Shown: piece after piece, positions 29,692 to 39,103 of the stretch
How positions within the stretch are numbered: position 1 is the stretch's first letter
How the letters are laid out: every line of letters begins with the position of its first letter
Assembly (NCBI GenBank): GCA_036625225.1
Contig: JAZKUF010000003.1
Span: 62,001 to 126,000, forward strand
DNA from: Accumulibacter jenkinsii
GTDB taxonomy: Bacteria; Pseudomonadota; Gammaproteobacteria; Burkholderiales; Rhodocyclaceae
Length of the DNA: 64,000 bases
Direction of reading: 5' to 3'
The notes under the pieces: generated by a model
Databases searched by the model: none
What the model was told of the DNA's origin: nothing
The model's input: the letters and a program-made list of their open reading frames with translations, nothing else
Position numbers and translations under genes: made by a program

Positions 29692-30135
29692 CTAGCGGGG
29701 CGCAGGCGACGGGTCGATGCCCCCGATGCGCATCCCGGGCCTGATTCCCTTGCTCGCGAACCAGCCGCGATTCATCTCCAGGGCAAAGCGCGCGGCCTGC
29801 GCTGCACAGTGGTTGTCTTCGCTTTCGGGCTGCATGTCCTCGATGTTCAGAATGCGCCCGTCCTCATCGAGAAAGGCGACCGACAGCGGCAGATAGGTGT
29901 TGCGCATCCACATGCAGTGGCGGGCCGGCTGCGCAAAGACAAACAGCATCCCCTGGTTGGCCGGCAGGCTGCGGCGATGCATCAGGCCCTGTGCGCGATC
30001 CGGGTTGTTGGCCGCGACCTCGGCGGAGATGCGATAGAAACCCGCGGTCAGTTCGACGTGCGGCATCTCCGCCAGAACCGCTGACGATGCGAACAGGAAA
30101 ACAAGGGCGATCGGCGAAAGAAGCGAGTGATCCAT
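29692..30135 (-). CDS. Exported DUF192 family protein
   Basis: A DUF192 protein of 147 residues with a cleavable-looking signal peptide (MDHSLLSPIALVFLFASSAVLA). The family core RAQGLMHRRSLPANQGMLFV, MWMRNTYLPLSVAFLD and FALEMNRGWFASKGI is intact. Its function is not established; the fold is a small beta barrel and members are commonly periplasmic. ATG 30135 gives the better signal peptide than the upstream ATG at 30153. It precedes ubiC by 27 bases on the same strand. Confidence 0.85.
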   Translation of the reverse strand: MDHSLLSPIALVFLFASSAVLAEMPHVELTAGFYRISAEVAANNPDRAQGLMHRRSLPANQGMLFVFAQPARHCMWMRNTYLPLSVAFLDEDGRILNIEDMQPESEDNHCAAQAARFALEMNRGWFASKGIRPGMRIGGIDPSPAPR

Positions 30136-30226
30136 CGAAGACTCCGGCAGCACGACGATCAGGAAGCAGAAAAGGCGGGGGGGCGGATGACATCGGTTTC
30201 GTCACCGCTCGTGCGGGTGAGGGCCA

Positions 30227-30583
30227 TTACTTCCTTGCCGCTTTCGGTCTCGGTTTGCCGGCCGCTTTTCGGGTTGGCGTGGCCTTGGCCGGCGACTTTC
30301 CGGCAGGTCCTGGCCTTGCCGACCCGCTCGCCTTCCTGGCAACCGGTTTGTCGGCCGCTTTCGGCGGTGGCGGCGGGACGACCTTCCGTGGCGGGACCAT
30401 CCTTGCCGCTGGACTCGGCGGCGCGCCGACGGCTTCGCCGAAAGTCACTTGATCGTTGGCGTGTTCGGCGGCCTTCGGCACCGTCAGGGGAGCCGCCGAC
30501 GACAACGGCAGCGCCAGCGCCAGCGCCAGGCAGAAGCCCACGGCGAGCAGCCAGGGCCACCGCCTGCAGAGGGTATTTCGCAT
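30227..30583 (-). CDS. Small exported or membrane-anchored Ala/Pro/Lys-rich protein
   Basis: A 118-residue protein with a hydrophobic N-terminus (WPWLLAVGFCLALALALPLS) like a signal peptide or anchor. A long low-complexity tail of Pro, Ala, Lys and Arg follows, with repeats resembling KPxxKxA and a run of six prolines. The tail resembles histone H1-like or polyanion-binding basic tails, but this is composition only. No domain is recognised and the ribosome binding site is weak. An overlapping reading frame on the same strand (30159-30656) has no signal peptide and is less likely. Confidence 0.5.
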   Translation of the reverse strand: MRNTLCRRWPWLLAVGFCLALALALPLSSAAPLTVPKAAEHANDQVTFGEAVGAPPSPAARMVPPRKVVPPPPPKAADKPVARKASGSARPGPAGKSPAKATPTRKAAGKPRPKAARK

Positions 30584-30832
30584 CACCAGCTTTCTCGACG
30601 CATCGCTCTGAAACAGCGTCTGGCATCAGCCAGCCGCCGACCGGGCCCGCTGCCACTGATCAGTTCAGTGGCTGGTGCCTTCGGAGCGTGATATTTTATT
30701 CCAGACCTTGTGCTTGCCAACCGGTTTCTTTGCCGGAATGTGCCCGCCAGAGTCCGTGCGTGGGGGGCCGGCCTTGCGCCGTCTTCAGGACAATGGCACA
30801 CTGGCCACTCCTCAATCTCCTGGGAAAACGAC

Positions 30833-31654
30833 GTGAATTCTGAAGATATCTCGCGCTGGCAGGATCTTGCGCTGCACTACGGATCTGAACTGGGCATCAA
30901 GGTCCTGGCGGCGATTGCCTTCTGGATCATCGGTCGCTGGCTGATCGGCGCCGTTGGCCGCCTCGTGCAGAGCGCACTGGAGCGCCAGCGGGTCGATGCG
31001 ACGCTGATGCGCTACCTCGGCACGGTGATCAACGTCACCCTCAATATCGTCCTGGTGATCGGTATCCTCGGCTATTTCGGGATCCAGACGACGAGCTTTG
31101 CCGCCCTCTTCGCCGCTGCCGGGGTTGCCATCGGTCTCGCCTGGTCCGGCCTGCTGGCCAACTTCGCAGGGGGTGTCTTCCTGATCATCCTGCGACCGAT
31201 CAAGGTCGGTGACTTCGTGACCGTCGGTGGCATCACCGGCACGGTCAAGGAAGTCGGGCTGTTCACCTCGGCGCTCAACACGCCGGACAACGTGCTCACC
31301 CTGATCGGCAACAGCAAGATCTTCTCCGACACCATCCAGAACTTCTCGAGCAATGCCTATCGTCGGGTCGATCTCAAGGCCCAGCTGGCGGGCGCCGCCG
31401 ATCATGTGGCGGCGATGAGCCAGCTCAGGGAAAGGATCGCGACCCTTCCCAACGTGCTGTCGAGTCCGCCGGTCGATGTCGAGATCCTCGAATTCAATCT
31501 CGTCGGTCCGGTGCTCGCGGTGCGCCCCTACTGCCACACTGATCACTACTGGCAGGTCTATTTCGACACCAACCGGATCATTCGTGAAACGCTCTCGTCG
31601 GATGCCTTTCCGGCGCCGATGCCGGCGCAGGTGGTGTTCGTCAATCAGCAGTAA
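30833..31654 (+). CDS. mscS: Small-conductance mechanosensitive channel (MscS family)
   Basis: An inner-membrane channel that releases solutes under hypo-osmotic shock. N-terminal membrane helices include IKVLAAIAFWIIGRWLIGAV and VTLNIVLVIGILGYFGI. The pore helix TM3 is FAALFAAAGVAIGLAWSGLL with the Ala/Gly packing pattern. The beta domain contains FLIILRPIKVGDFVTVGGI and a C-terminal alpha/beta part. GTG 30833 is the most plausible start (273 residues), close to E. coli MscS (286). The upstream open frame carries no family sequence. Confidence 0.93.
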   Translation: MNSEDISRWQDLALHYGSELGIKVLAAIAFWIIGRWLIGAVGRLVQSALERQRVDATLMRYLGTVINVTLNIVLVIGILGYFGIQTTSFAALFAAAGVAIGLAWSGLLANFAGGVFLIILRPIKVGDFVTVGGITGTVKEVGLFTSALNTPDNVLTLIGNSKIFSDTIQNFSSNAYRRVDLKAQLAGAADHVAAMSQLRERIATLPNVLSSPPVDVEILEFNLVGPVLAVRPYCHTDHYWQVYFDTNRIIRETLSSDAFPAPMPAQVVFVNQQ

Positions 31655-31678
31655 ACGCCGGCATCGGCGGCGAGAGGC

Positions 31679-32851
31679 GTGGCATCCCCCAGCTTCCTGC
31701 CTGGTAACCAGCTGACGCTGTTGAACAGCGGCGCCGAGTATTTTCCGGCGCTGCTCATGGCGATCGACCAGGCGACGCACGACGTCCATCTGGAAAGCTA
31801 CATCTTTGAAGATGATGACACTGGCCGGGCGGTCGCCGCAGCTCTCGCGATGGCTGCCCGGCGCGGCGTCACGGTGCGCGTTCTGGTCGATGGCTTCGGT
31901 GCTGCCGACTTTGCCGAGCGGCTGCAGCCGGAGCTGCTGGCGGCCGGCGTTCAGGCCCTGGTCTACCGGCCCGACCGCGCACGCTTCCGCCTGCGTCGCC
32001 ACCGCCTGCGTCGGCTGCACCGCAAGCTGGCTGCGATTGACGGGCAGGTCGCTTTTGTCGGCGGCATCAATGTCGTCGACGACCTCAACGCGGCGCTTGA
32101 TCTGCCGCCGCGCTACGACTACGCGGTACGCATCGAAGGCCCGCTGCTGGCGCCGATTCAGCAGGCGCTGCACCGGCTGTGGGAACTGGTGCTGTGGGCC
32201 AAGCTCAACCGTCGCTACCGGTTGACCAAAACCCCGCGTCTCGACCCGCTACCGCGGGGCGATCAGACCGCTGCCTTTGTCGTCCGCGACAATATCCGCC
32301 ATCGGCGCGATATCGAGCAGGCGTATCTGCAGGCCATCGCTGCTGCCGAGGACGAGATCATCATCGCCAACGCCTACTTTCTGCCCGGCCGCCGCTTCCG
32401 CCGCGCCCTCGAGGCGGCCGTCCGCCGCGGCGTGCGGGTGGTCATTCTGCTCCAGGGACGGGTCGAATACCGTCTCCAGCATTACGCCACGCAGGCGCTC
32501 TACGGCAAGCTGCTGAATGCCGGCATCCGGATCTTCGAGTATCGCCACAGCTTTCTGCACGCCAAGGTAGCCGTCATCGACCGCGACTGGGCGACCGTCG
32601 GTTCGTCGAACATCGACCCTTTCAGCCTGCTGCTGGCCAGGGAAGCAAATCTCGTCAGCCGCGACGAGAAATTCGCTGGCCAACTGCGGCAAAGTCTTCG
32701 TCAGGCGATGCACCAGGGTGCACGTGAACTGCCGGTCGACAGCTGGCAGCGCCTGCCGTGGCATTCGCGCCTGCTGCGCTCGGCAAGTTACACTTTGGTG
32801 CGGCTGCTGGTCGGTTTCACCGGTTACCGGGGCAAGCGCAGATCGGCATGA
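31679..32851 (+). CDS. clsB: Cardiolipin synthase B / phospholipase D-like protein
   Basis: A phospholipase D superfamily enzyme of 390 residues that probably makes cardiolipin. Two HKD motifs are present: HRKLAAIDGQVAFVGGIN in the first half and HAKVAVIDRDWATVGSSN in the second. The lack of N-terminal membrane helices fits ClsB rather than ClsA. GTG 31679 starts 24 bases after mscS. Its 3' end overlaps the convergent gluQ gene by 28 bases. Confidence 0.9.
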   Translation: MASPSFLPGNQLTLLNSGAEYFPALLMAIDQATHDVHLESYIFEDDDTGRAVAAALAMAARRGVTVRVLVDGFGAADFAERLQPELLAAGVQALVYRPDRARFRLRRHRLRRLHRKLAAIDGQVAFVGGINVVDDLNAALDLPPRYDYAVRIEGPLLAPIQQALHRLWELVLWAKLNRRYRLTKTPRLDPLPRGDQTAAFVVRDNIRHRRDIEQAYLQAIAAAEDEIIIANAYFLPGRRFRRALEAAVRRGVRVVILLQGRVEYRLQHYATQALYGKLLNAGIRIFEYRHSFLHAKVAVIDRDWATVGSSNIDPFSLLLAREANLVSRDEKFAGQLRQSLRQAMHQGARELPVDSWQRLPWHSRLLRSASYTLVRLLVGFTGYRGKRRSA

Positions 32852-33771
32852 ACGCCGCGCCGCGCCGGCACCCGGTCGATCGACCAGGCGGCAATCGCCC
32901 ACGACCAGAAATCGGTCAGCGTGCCACGAACCCTCTCCTGCGGTACGGGGTGGCCCAGAAAACGGGCCGCCGCCGCGAGTACCGCGCTGCCCCCGGCCGG
33001 ATCGACGGCACTCGCCCGGGTCTGTTTCGAGAGTTTTTCGCCGGCGGCGTTGGTCACCACCGGCAGGTGTGCGTAACTCGGCTGCGGCAGCTCCAGGCGT
33101 TGCTGCAGCCAGCGCTGGCGTGGCGTCGAGTCGAGCAGGTCGGCGCCGCGGACGACTGCGGTGACGCCCTGGGCGGCGTCGTCGACGACCACTGCGAGCT
33201 GATAGGCGAACTGGCCGTCGGCGCGCAGCAGGATGAAATCGCCGACCGCCTCTGCGAGGTTTTGCCGCAAGGGCCCCTGGACGCGATCGTCGAGTACCAC
33301 CACGCCTTGCGGCACGCGCATCCGCCAGGCGCGTGCCGGGCGTCCAGCGGCCAGACCGGAACGGCAGATGCCGGGGTACACCAGGCCGCCATCAACCGCC
33401 GTCGGCGGAATACAGTCGGCAATCTCGCGCCGCGAACAGGCGCAGGGATACGCGTCGCCGGCGGCCTGCAACCGGGTCAGTGCCGCCCGATAGAGATCGA
33501 GCCGCCGGCTCTGGACGACGACCTCGCCATCCCACTCGAAGCCGAAGCCGGCAAGCGTCCGCACGATGCCGTCGGCTGCGCCCGCGCGGCTGCGCGGCTG
33601 GTCGATGTCTTCGATGCGCAGCAGCCACTCGCCGCCGTTGGCGCGCGCGTCAAGGTAGCTGCCGAGGGCGGCGACCAGCGAGCCGAAGTGCAGCGGCCCG
33701 GTCGGCGAGGGCGCGAATCGCCCCCGATAGGGAAGTTTCGGCTGATCGTCAGCGACTCTCGCGAGGCTCAT
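32824..33771 (-). CDS. gluQ: Glutamyl-Q tRNA(Asp) synthetase
   Basis: A truncated GluRS paralogue that attaches glutamate to queuosine in tRNA-Asp. The class I motif is RFAPSPTGPLHFGSLVAALG, followed by LRIEDIDQPRS and the zinc-ligand region YPCACSRREI. The KMSKS equivalent is EKLSKQT. At 315 residues it lacks the anticodon-binding domain, as expected. ATG 33771 gives the typical N-terminus; the open frame beyond it is the antisense of argB. queD elsewhere in the window acts in the same queuosine theme. Confidence 0.93.
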   Translation of the reverse strand: MSLARVADDQPKLPYRGRFAPSPTGPLHFGSLVAALGSYLDARANGGEWLLRIEDIDQPRSRAGAADGIVRTLAGFGFEWDGEVVVQSRRLDLYRAALTRLQAAGDAYPCACSRREIADCIPPTAVDGGLVYPGICRSGLAAGRPARAWRMRVPQGVVVLDDRVQGPLRQNLAEAVGDFILLRADGQFAYQLAVVVDDAAQGVTAVVRGADLLDSTPRQRWLQQRLELPQPSYAHLPVVTNAAGEKLSKQTRASAVDPAGGSAVLAAAARFLGHPVPQERVRGTLTDFWSWAIAAWSIDRVPARRGVHADLRLPR

Positions 33772-33897
33772 TCCCTGCCGCCGTCGATCAGCGACCGGCC
33801 AGGGATCCGGCAGCGACGCAGGCGCGGCGACGCCGCTCGCCTTTGTATTTGTTCCGGCGCCGCGTAAAATCGTCTGCTCATCATCAGGATCTCCGCC

Positions 33898-34785
33898 ATG
33901 AGCGATCGTTCGACCACTCCCGCCAACGAAGCCGCCATTCTCGCTGAGGCACTGCCGTACATCAAACGTTTTCACGGCAAGACCATTGTCGTCAAGTATG
34001 GCGGCAGTGCGATGACCGACGAGAACCTCAAGCAGTGTTTCGCGCGCGACGTGGTTCTCCTCAAACTCGTCGGAATGAACGTGGTGGTGGTCCACGGCGG
34101 CGGGCCGCAGATCGAAAACCTGCTCAAGCGCGTCGGCAAGAAGGGCGAATTCGTCCAGGGGATGCGTGTCACCGACGCCGAGACGATGGAAATCGTCGAG
34201 ATGGTGCTCGGTGGCCAGGTCAACAAGGATGTGGTCAATCTGATCAATCAGGCCGGCGGCAAAGCGGTCGGCCTGACCGGCAAGGACGGCAACTTCATTC
34301 GCGCGCGCAAGCTGCTGCTCGCCAATCAGGACCACGACGGCGACCTGATCGACGTTGGTCAGGTCGGCGACATCACGCAGATCGACCCCTTGCTGATCGG
34401 ACACCTCGAGGCGGGCGGCTTCATCCCGGTCGTGGCGCCGATCGGGGTCGGCAAGAGCGGCGAAACCTACAACATCAACGCCGATGTCGTCGCCGGCAAG
34501 ATCGCCGAGATCCTCAAGGCCGAAAAGCTGGTCCTGCTGACCAACACGCCCGGCGTTCTCGACCAGACGGGCGGCCTGATCACCGGCATGACGCCGAAGC
34601 AGATCGACGACATGGTCGCCGATGGCACCCTGTCCGGCGGCATGCTGCCAAAGATCAGTTCGGCGCTCGACGCCGCGCGCAATGGCGTCAAGAGCGTCCA
34701 CATCATCGATGGCCGTGTCGAGCATGCGCTGCTGCTGGAAATTCTCACCGACCACGGGGTCGGCACGATGATCAAGTCGCATTGA
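33898..34785 (+). CDS. argB: Acetylglutamate kinase
   Basis: Phosphorylates N-acetylglutamate, the second step of arginine synthesis. Motifs are KTIVVKYGGSAMTDENLK, VHGGGPQIENLLKRVGKK, and the C-terminal LLTNTPGVLDQTG with GGMLPKISSALDAAR. Length 295 residues. The ATG at 33898 follows CAGGATCTCC. The nucleotidase gene follows after ten bases and is probably in the same transcript. Confidence 0.97.
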   Translation: MSDRSTTPANEAAILAEALPYIKRFHGKTIVVKYGGSAMTDENLKQCFARDVVLLKLVGMNVVVVHGGGPQIENLLKRVGKKGEFVQGMRVTDAETMEIVEMVLGGQVNKDVVNLINQAGGKAVGLTGKDGNFIRARKLLLANQDHDGDLIDVGQVGDITQIDPLLIGHLEAGGFIPVVAPIGVGKSGETYNINADVVAGKIAEILKAEKLVLLTNTPGVLDQTGGLITGMTPKQIDDMVADGTLSGGMLPKISSALDAARNGVKSVHIIDGRVEHALLLEILTDHGVGTMIKSH

Positions 34786-34795
34786 CCGGAAGACG

Positions 34796-35473
34796 GTGCT
34801 GAAAATCGCCTCACCGGTCTGGCTCTTCGACCTCGACAACACGTTGCATGACGCCACGCCGCATATTTTTCCCCAGATCAACCGCGCGATGGTGGCGTAC
34901 ATCTGCGAGCACCTCGGGGTCGACCCAGACGAAGCGACCCGCCTGCGGCAGGAATACTGGCAGCGCTACGGCGCGACGCTGCTCGGCCTGATGCGTCACC
35001 ACGGCACCGATCCGCACCATTTCCTCTGGCATACTCACCAGTTTCCCGACCTCAGGTCGATGCTGGTCGTCGAGCGGGGCCTGAAGGCCATGCTGGGGCA
35101 ACTTCCCGGCCGCAGGATTGTCTTTTCCAACGCACCCCGGCGCTACAGCCAGGCGGTGCTCGAACTGGCCAGGATCGAGACCTGTTTCGACGCCCTCTAC
35201 TCGGTCGAACGGATCCGCTTTCAACCCAAGCCGGCGATCGGCGGCTTTCGCCATCTGCTCTGCCGTGAGCGGCTGGCCGCCCAACGCTGCATCATGGTCG
35301 AAGACACGCTGCAGAATCTGTGGACCGCGAAACGGCTGGGCATGAAAACCGTCTGGCTCAGCCATGCCACCCGCCAGCCGCCGTGGGTAGACGCAAGACT
35401 GGTTTCGGTTCTCGACCTGCCGCACCAGCTCGCGCGCCTCGGTGTCGCCCAGCCGGAGCGACGGAGCGTTTAA
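34796..35473 (+). CDS. Pyrimidine 5'-nucleotidase, HAD superfamily
   Basis: A HAD phosphatase of 225 residues. Motif I is VWLFDLDNTLHDATPHIF with the nucleophilic aspartate; motif II is IVFSNAPRRY; the lysine lies in RFQPKP; motif IV is IMVEDTLQNLWTAKRLGMKT. This arrangement matches the Sdt1/PhoE-like pyrimidine 5'-nucleotidase group often found next to argB in Betaproteobacteria. GTG 34796 has GGAAG upstream. The exact nucleotide substrate is inferred. Confidence 0.82.
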   Translation: MLKIASPVWLFDLDNTLHDATPHIFPQINRAMVAYICEHLGVDPDEATRLRQEYWQRYGATLLGLMRHHGTDPHHFLWHTHQFPDLRSMLVVERGLKAMLGQLPGRRIVFSNAPRRYSQAVLELARIETCFDALYSVERIRFQPKPAIGGFRHLLCRERLAAQRCIMVEDTLQNLWTAKRLGMKTVWLSHATRQPPWVDARLVSVLDLPHQLARLGVAQPERRSV

Positions 35474-35494
35474 AATGAACTCGGGATCAGTTTC

Positions 35495-38400
35495 TTGACA
35501 GAACCGGACTCACAGCAACAGCAGCTTCTGGAGTACAAGGCCATCCTCGACTCTTCGGGGATCGCTGTGGTGTGCACCCGCAACCGTCGCGTTTACCGCT
35601 GCAATCCGCAGGCCGAAGCGCTCTTTGGCTGGGACGAAGGCACCCTGGTCGGGCAAGCCGAGCTGGTTTTCTACCCCGACAGCGAAGCTTGCGAATCGCT
35701 TCGCGAGAGCGCTCGCGAGCAGCTGAGGGCAGGGCCTGTCGTCGACCTCGAAACCCGACTGTCCCGGCGCGACGGCCAGTCCTTTGTTGCTCATTTGATC
35801 GCCCGCTCCATCGACCCCGCGGCGCCGGGAATGGGAACCGTCTGGATCGTCCGCGATGTGACCGACGAGGTTCGCGCGCGCGCGGACAACACGCGTTTGC
35901 TGCGCGAGCAGCAGCTCATCTTCCAGAACGCGGATACCGGCATCGTGATCCTGCGTGAGCGCGTCATTCAGCGCTGTAATCGACGTTTTGCCGAGATCCT
36001 CGGCTATGCGCCCGAAGATCTGATCGGTCAATCGACCCGTCTCTATTATCCCAGCGAGGCGGCGTGGCGGGAGACCGGCCGCCTGGCGTATGCAGCGATC
36101 GCCGAAACCGGCACCTACCGCGGCGACACGGTCTTCCATCGCCGTGACGGCACGGCGCTCTGGTGTCACATCACGGGCAGCATGATCAACCCGGCGCATC
36201 CCGATGAAGGCTATATCTGGATCTACGAGGACGTGACCGAGCGCTGGCAGGCGAACCGTACCCTGGATGCCCTGCTGCGCGAGCAGACGCTGATCGTCGA
36301 GCGGGCGCCGATCGGCATCGCTTTTCTGCGCGAGCGCATCATTCAGCGCTGCAATCCGAGCTTCGAGCGAATCTTCGGCTATCTGCCGGGACAACTGATC
36401 GGCCAGTCCACGCGCCTTTTCTTCAGCAGTGAAGCGGCCTGGAAGGAAAAGGGCGAGCGGGCCCAGGAGGTGATTCAGGAGGCCGGAAAATTCATCGGCG
36501 AGATTGAATACCGCAAGGCGGACGGCACGCCGATCTGGTGCAAGGTCATCGGCAGCCTGCTCAACCCGGCCAACCCGGACGAAGGACATGTCTGGCTGTT
36601 CGAGGAAGTCACCGCGCGCCGCGCCGCCGAAGAGGCGCTGGTCGAAAGTCTCTGGGAACAGCAACTGATTTTCGACAACGCGATGATCGGCATTTCGTAT
36701 CAGCGCGAGCGCAAGATTCTGCGCTGCAATCGCCGCTGCGAAGAGATCTTCGGCTATCCGCCGGGCGGCCTCAGGGGGCATTCGACGCGCGTCCTGTTTG
36801 CCAGCGACGAAGCCTGGGAAGCGGTCGGACACCTGGTTTACGGGAGCGAAGCCGCGAGCGAAACCTTTGATGGCGAGATCCTCTATCACCGGCGCGATGG
36901 AACCCCGATCTGGGTGCACGCGATCGGTCGCACGCTCGGGGCGGCTGCGGATGGTGACGTCTGGATCTGGACTTTCGAGGATATCACCGCCCATCGCGCT
37001 GCCGAACAGGCACTGCGGCAAAGCCACCTGGAGCTCGAGCAACGGGTTGGCGAACGAACGCGCGAACTTTCGCAACAGCTGCATTTCATGCGCCAGCTGA
37101 TTGAGGCGATTCCGGGCCCGGTTTTCTACCAGAGCGTCGAAGGGCGTTATCTCGGCTGCAACCAGGCGTTTCTCGAACTGATCGGCAAACAGCGCCGCGA
37201 AGTGATCGGTGTTACTGCCTACGACATCGCGCCGCGCGAACTGGCTGACCGCTACAAGGCTGCCGACGACGAACTCTTCCTGCACCCCGGTTCGCAGGTG
37301 TACGAAGGGCAGGTACTCGCCGCTGACGGCCAGTACCGCGAGATGGTTTTCCACAAGGCGACCTATGGTCAGCCCGGCGACCTCGGCGGCGGCCTGGTTT
37401 GCGTGATGCTCGACATTACCGATCGCAAGCGTATGGAGGCGCGACTGCAGCAGGCAGCGACCGTTTTCGACAGCAGTGCCGAAGGCATCATGATCACTGC
37501 CCCGGATGGCAGCATCATTGCAGTCAACCGTGCGTTCACCGAGATTACCGGTTATCAGGAGGGCGATGTCATTGGCCGCAACCCGCGGCTGCTGCAATCG
37601 GGGCTGCAGGATGCGCATTTCTACCGGGAAATGTGGCGCACTCTTGAGCGTAGCGGGCGCTGGCAGGGCGAACTCTGGAATCGGCGAAAGGATGGACAAG
37701 CCTTTCTCGAGTCGCTGACGATCAGTGCCGTCAAGGACGAAAGCGCCCGCGTCACCCATTATGTCGGGGTATTCACCAATATCACCGAACTGCGCGACGC
37801 CCACGACAAGCTGAACCACCAGGCACACCACGATCCGCTGACCGGGCTGCCCAACCGCCTGCTGCTCGGCGACCGGCTGCACAAGGCCCTGCAGCGTGCG
37901 CACCGGGACGAGACGGGGCTGGCCGTGCTGTTCATCGATCTCGACCGCTTCAAGAACATCAACGACACCCTCGGTCACCAGGTCGGCGATCGCGTCCTCT
38001 GCGAGGTGGCCTGGCGGCTCGGCAGGCTGATGCGCGAATCGGATACCGTTGGCCGCCTCGGCGGCGACGAGTTCCTGATCGTCATCGAGGACATCCTCGG
38101 CCCGACGGCCGTCTCGCACATCGCCGAAAAGATCCTCAACGTCCTGCAGGATTCGCCGGTCACGGTCGAACAGGAGTTCTTCGTCGGCGCGAGCATCGGC
38201 ATCAGCCTCTTTCCCGACGACGGCGACGACGTTGAAACGCTGATGAAACATGCCGATGTCGCGATGTACCGGGCCAAGGAGCGGGGGCGAAACGCTTACG
38301 AATTTTTCACCAAGGAGTTGACGCAGTCGTCGCGTGCCCGCCTGCAGATGGAAACCGACCTGCGCCGGGCGATCGAGCGGAGCGAATTGCGGGTCCATCT

Positions 38401-39103
38401 GCAGCCGCAGTTTTCGCTGACCACCGGCCAGGTGGTCGGCGCCGAAGCGCTGGTGCGCTGGGAGCGCCCCGAACAGGGGCTGGTCCTGCCTGGCGAGTTC
38501 ATCAAGATTGCCGAGGAGTCGGGTCTGATCGTGCCGATCGGCGCCTGGGTCCAGCAGACCGCCTGCTGCCAGTGGGCGGCCTGGGTGGCCGCCGGTCTGC
38601 AGCCGGGGGTGCTGTCGGTCAATGTCTCCGGTGTCGAGTTCGCGCGCGGCCGAATCCAGGAGAGTGTGCGCAAGGCGCTCGACACGTCCTGCCTGCCGGC
38701 GCGGTTTCTTGAACTGGAAATCACCGAAAGTGCCATCATGAACCACGCCGAGGACAGCGCGCAGATGCTCGAAAACCTGCGCGCCATGGGCCTGAACCTG
38801 GTGATCGACGACTTCGGGACCGGCTACTCCTCGCTCGCCTATCTGAAGCGACTGCCGCTCAACAAGCTCAAGGTCGACCAGAGTTTCGTCCGCGGGCTTC
38901 CCGCCGACAGTGAAGACTGTGCGATCGTGCGCGCGGTGATCGCGCTCGCCCACAGCCTGCAACTGACGGTGATCGCCGAGGGCGTCGAAAACGAGACGCA
39001 ACGTGAATTTCTCGCTCGCGAGGGCTGCGACGAGATGCAGGGATACCTGCGTGGCCGGCCGCTGCCGGTCGACGAATTTGCCCGGCGCTTCCTCGATGGC
39101 TGA
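35495..39103 (+). CDS. Six-PAS GGDEF-EAL cyclic-di-GMP signalling protein
   Basis: A 1202-residue sensor with no membrane segments, so probably cytosolic. PAS-type domains are at about residues 14-130, 140-250, 260-375, 385-500, 530-645 and 650-770; a short charged coiled coil (about 505-525) separates the fourth and fifth. The GGDEF domain (about 775-940) keeps RLGGDEFLIV, so cyclase activity is possible. The EAL domain (about 950-1195) keeps GAEALVRWERP, EITES and DDFGTGYSSLAYLK, so phosphodiesterase activity is likely. PAS domains 2 to 4 are clearly related repeats. The start codon is TTG. The next gene begins eight bases before its end. Confidence 0.93.
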   Translation: MTEPDSQQQQLLEYKAILDSSGIAVVCTRNRRVYRCNPQAEALFGWDEGTLVGQAELVFYPDSEACESLRESAREQLRAGPVVDLETRLSRRDGQSFVAHLIARSIDPAAPGMGTVWIVRDVTDEVRARADNTRLLREQQLIFQNADTGIVILRERVIQRCNRRFAEILGYAPEDLIGQSTRLYYPSEAAWRETGRLAYAAIAETGTYRGDTVFHRRDGTALWCHITGSMINPAHPDEGYIWIYEDVTERWQANRTLDALLREQTLIVERAPIGIAFLRERIIQRCNPSFERIFGYLPGQLIGQSTRLFFSSEAAWKEKGERAQEVIQEAGKFIGEIEYRKADGTPIWCKVIGSLLNPANPDEGHVWLFEEVTARRAAEEALVESLWEQQLIFDNAMIGISYQRERKILRCNRRCEEIFGYPPGGLRGHSTRVLFASDEAWEAVGHLVYGSEAASETFDGEILYHRRDGTPIWVHAIGRTLGAAADGDVWIWTFEDITAHRAAEQALRQSHLELEQRVGERTRELSQQLHFMRQLIEAIPGPVFYQSVEGRYLGCNQAFLELIGKQRREVIGVTAYDIAPRELADRYKAADDELFLHPGSQVYEGQVLAADGQYREMVFHKATYGQPGDLGGGLVCVMLDITDRKRMEARLQQAATVFDSSAEGIMITAPDGSIIAVNRAFTEITGYQEGDVIGRNPRLLQSGLQDAHFYREMWRTLERSGRWQGELWNRRKDGQAFLESLTISAVKDESARVTHYVGVFTNITELRDAHDKLNHQAHHDPLTGLPNRLLLGDRLHKALQRAHRDETGLAVLFIDLDRFKNINDTLGHQVGDRVLCEVAWRLGRLMRESDTVGRLGGDEFLIVIEDILGPTAVSHIAEKILNVLQDSPVTVEQEFFVGASIGISLFPDDGDDVETLMKHADVAMYRAKERGRNAYEFFTKELTQSSRARLQMETDLRRAIERSELRVHLQPQFSLTTGQVVGAEALVRWERPEQGLVLPGEFIKIAEESGLIVPIGAWVQQTACCQWAAWVAAGLQPGVLSVNVSGVEFARGRIQESVRKALDTSCLPARFLELEITESAIMNHAEDSAQMLENLRAMGLNLVIDDFGTGYSSLAYLKRLPLNKLKVDQSFVRGLPADSEDCAIVRAVIALAHSLQLTVIAEGVENETQREFLAREGCDEMQGYLRGRPLPVDEFARRFLDG

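Noticed and set aside
35510..39001. A 1163-codon open frame on the minus strand opposite the PAS-GGDEF-EAL gene
   Set aside because: It is the antisense of a clearly coding gene. High GC at third codon positions removes stops from the opposite frame, and its sequence shows no protein family.
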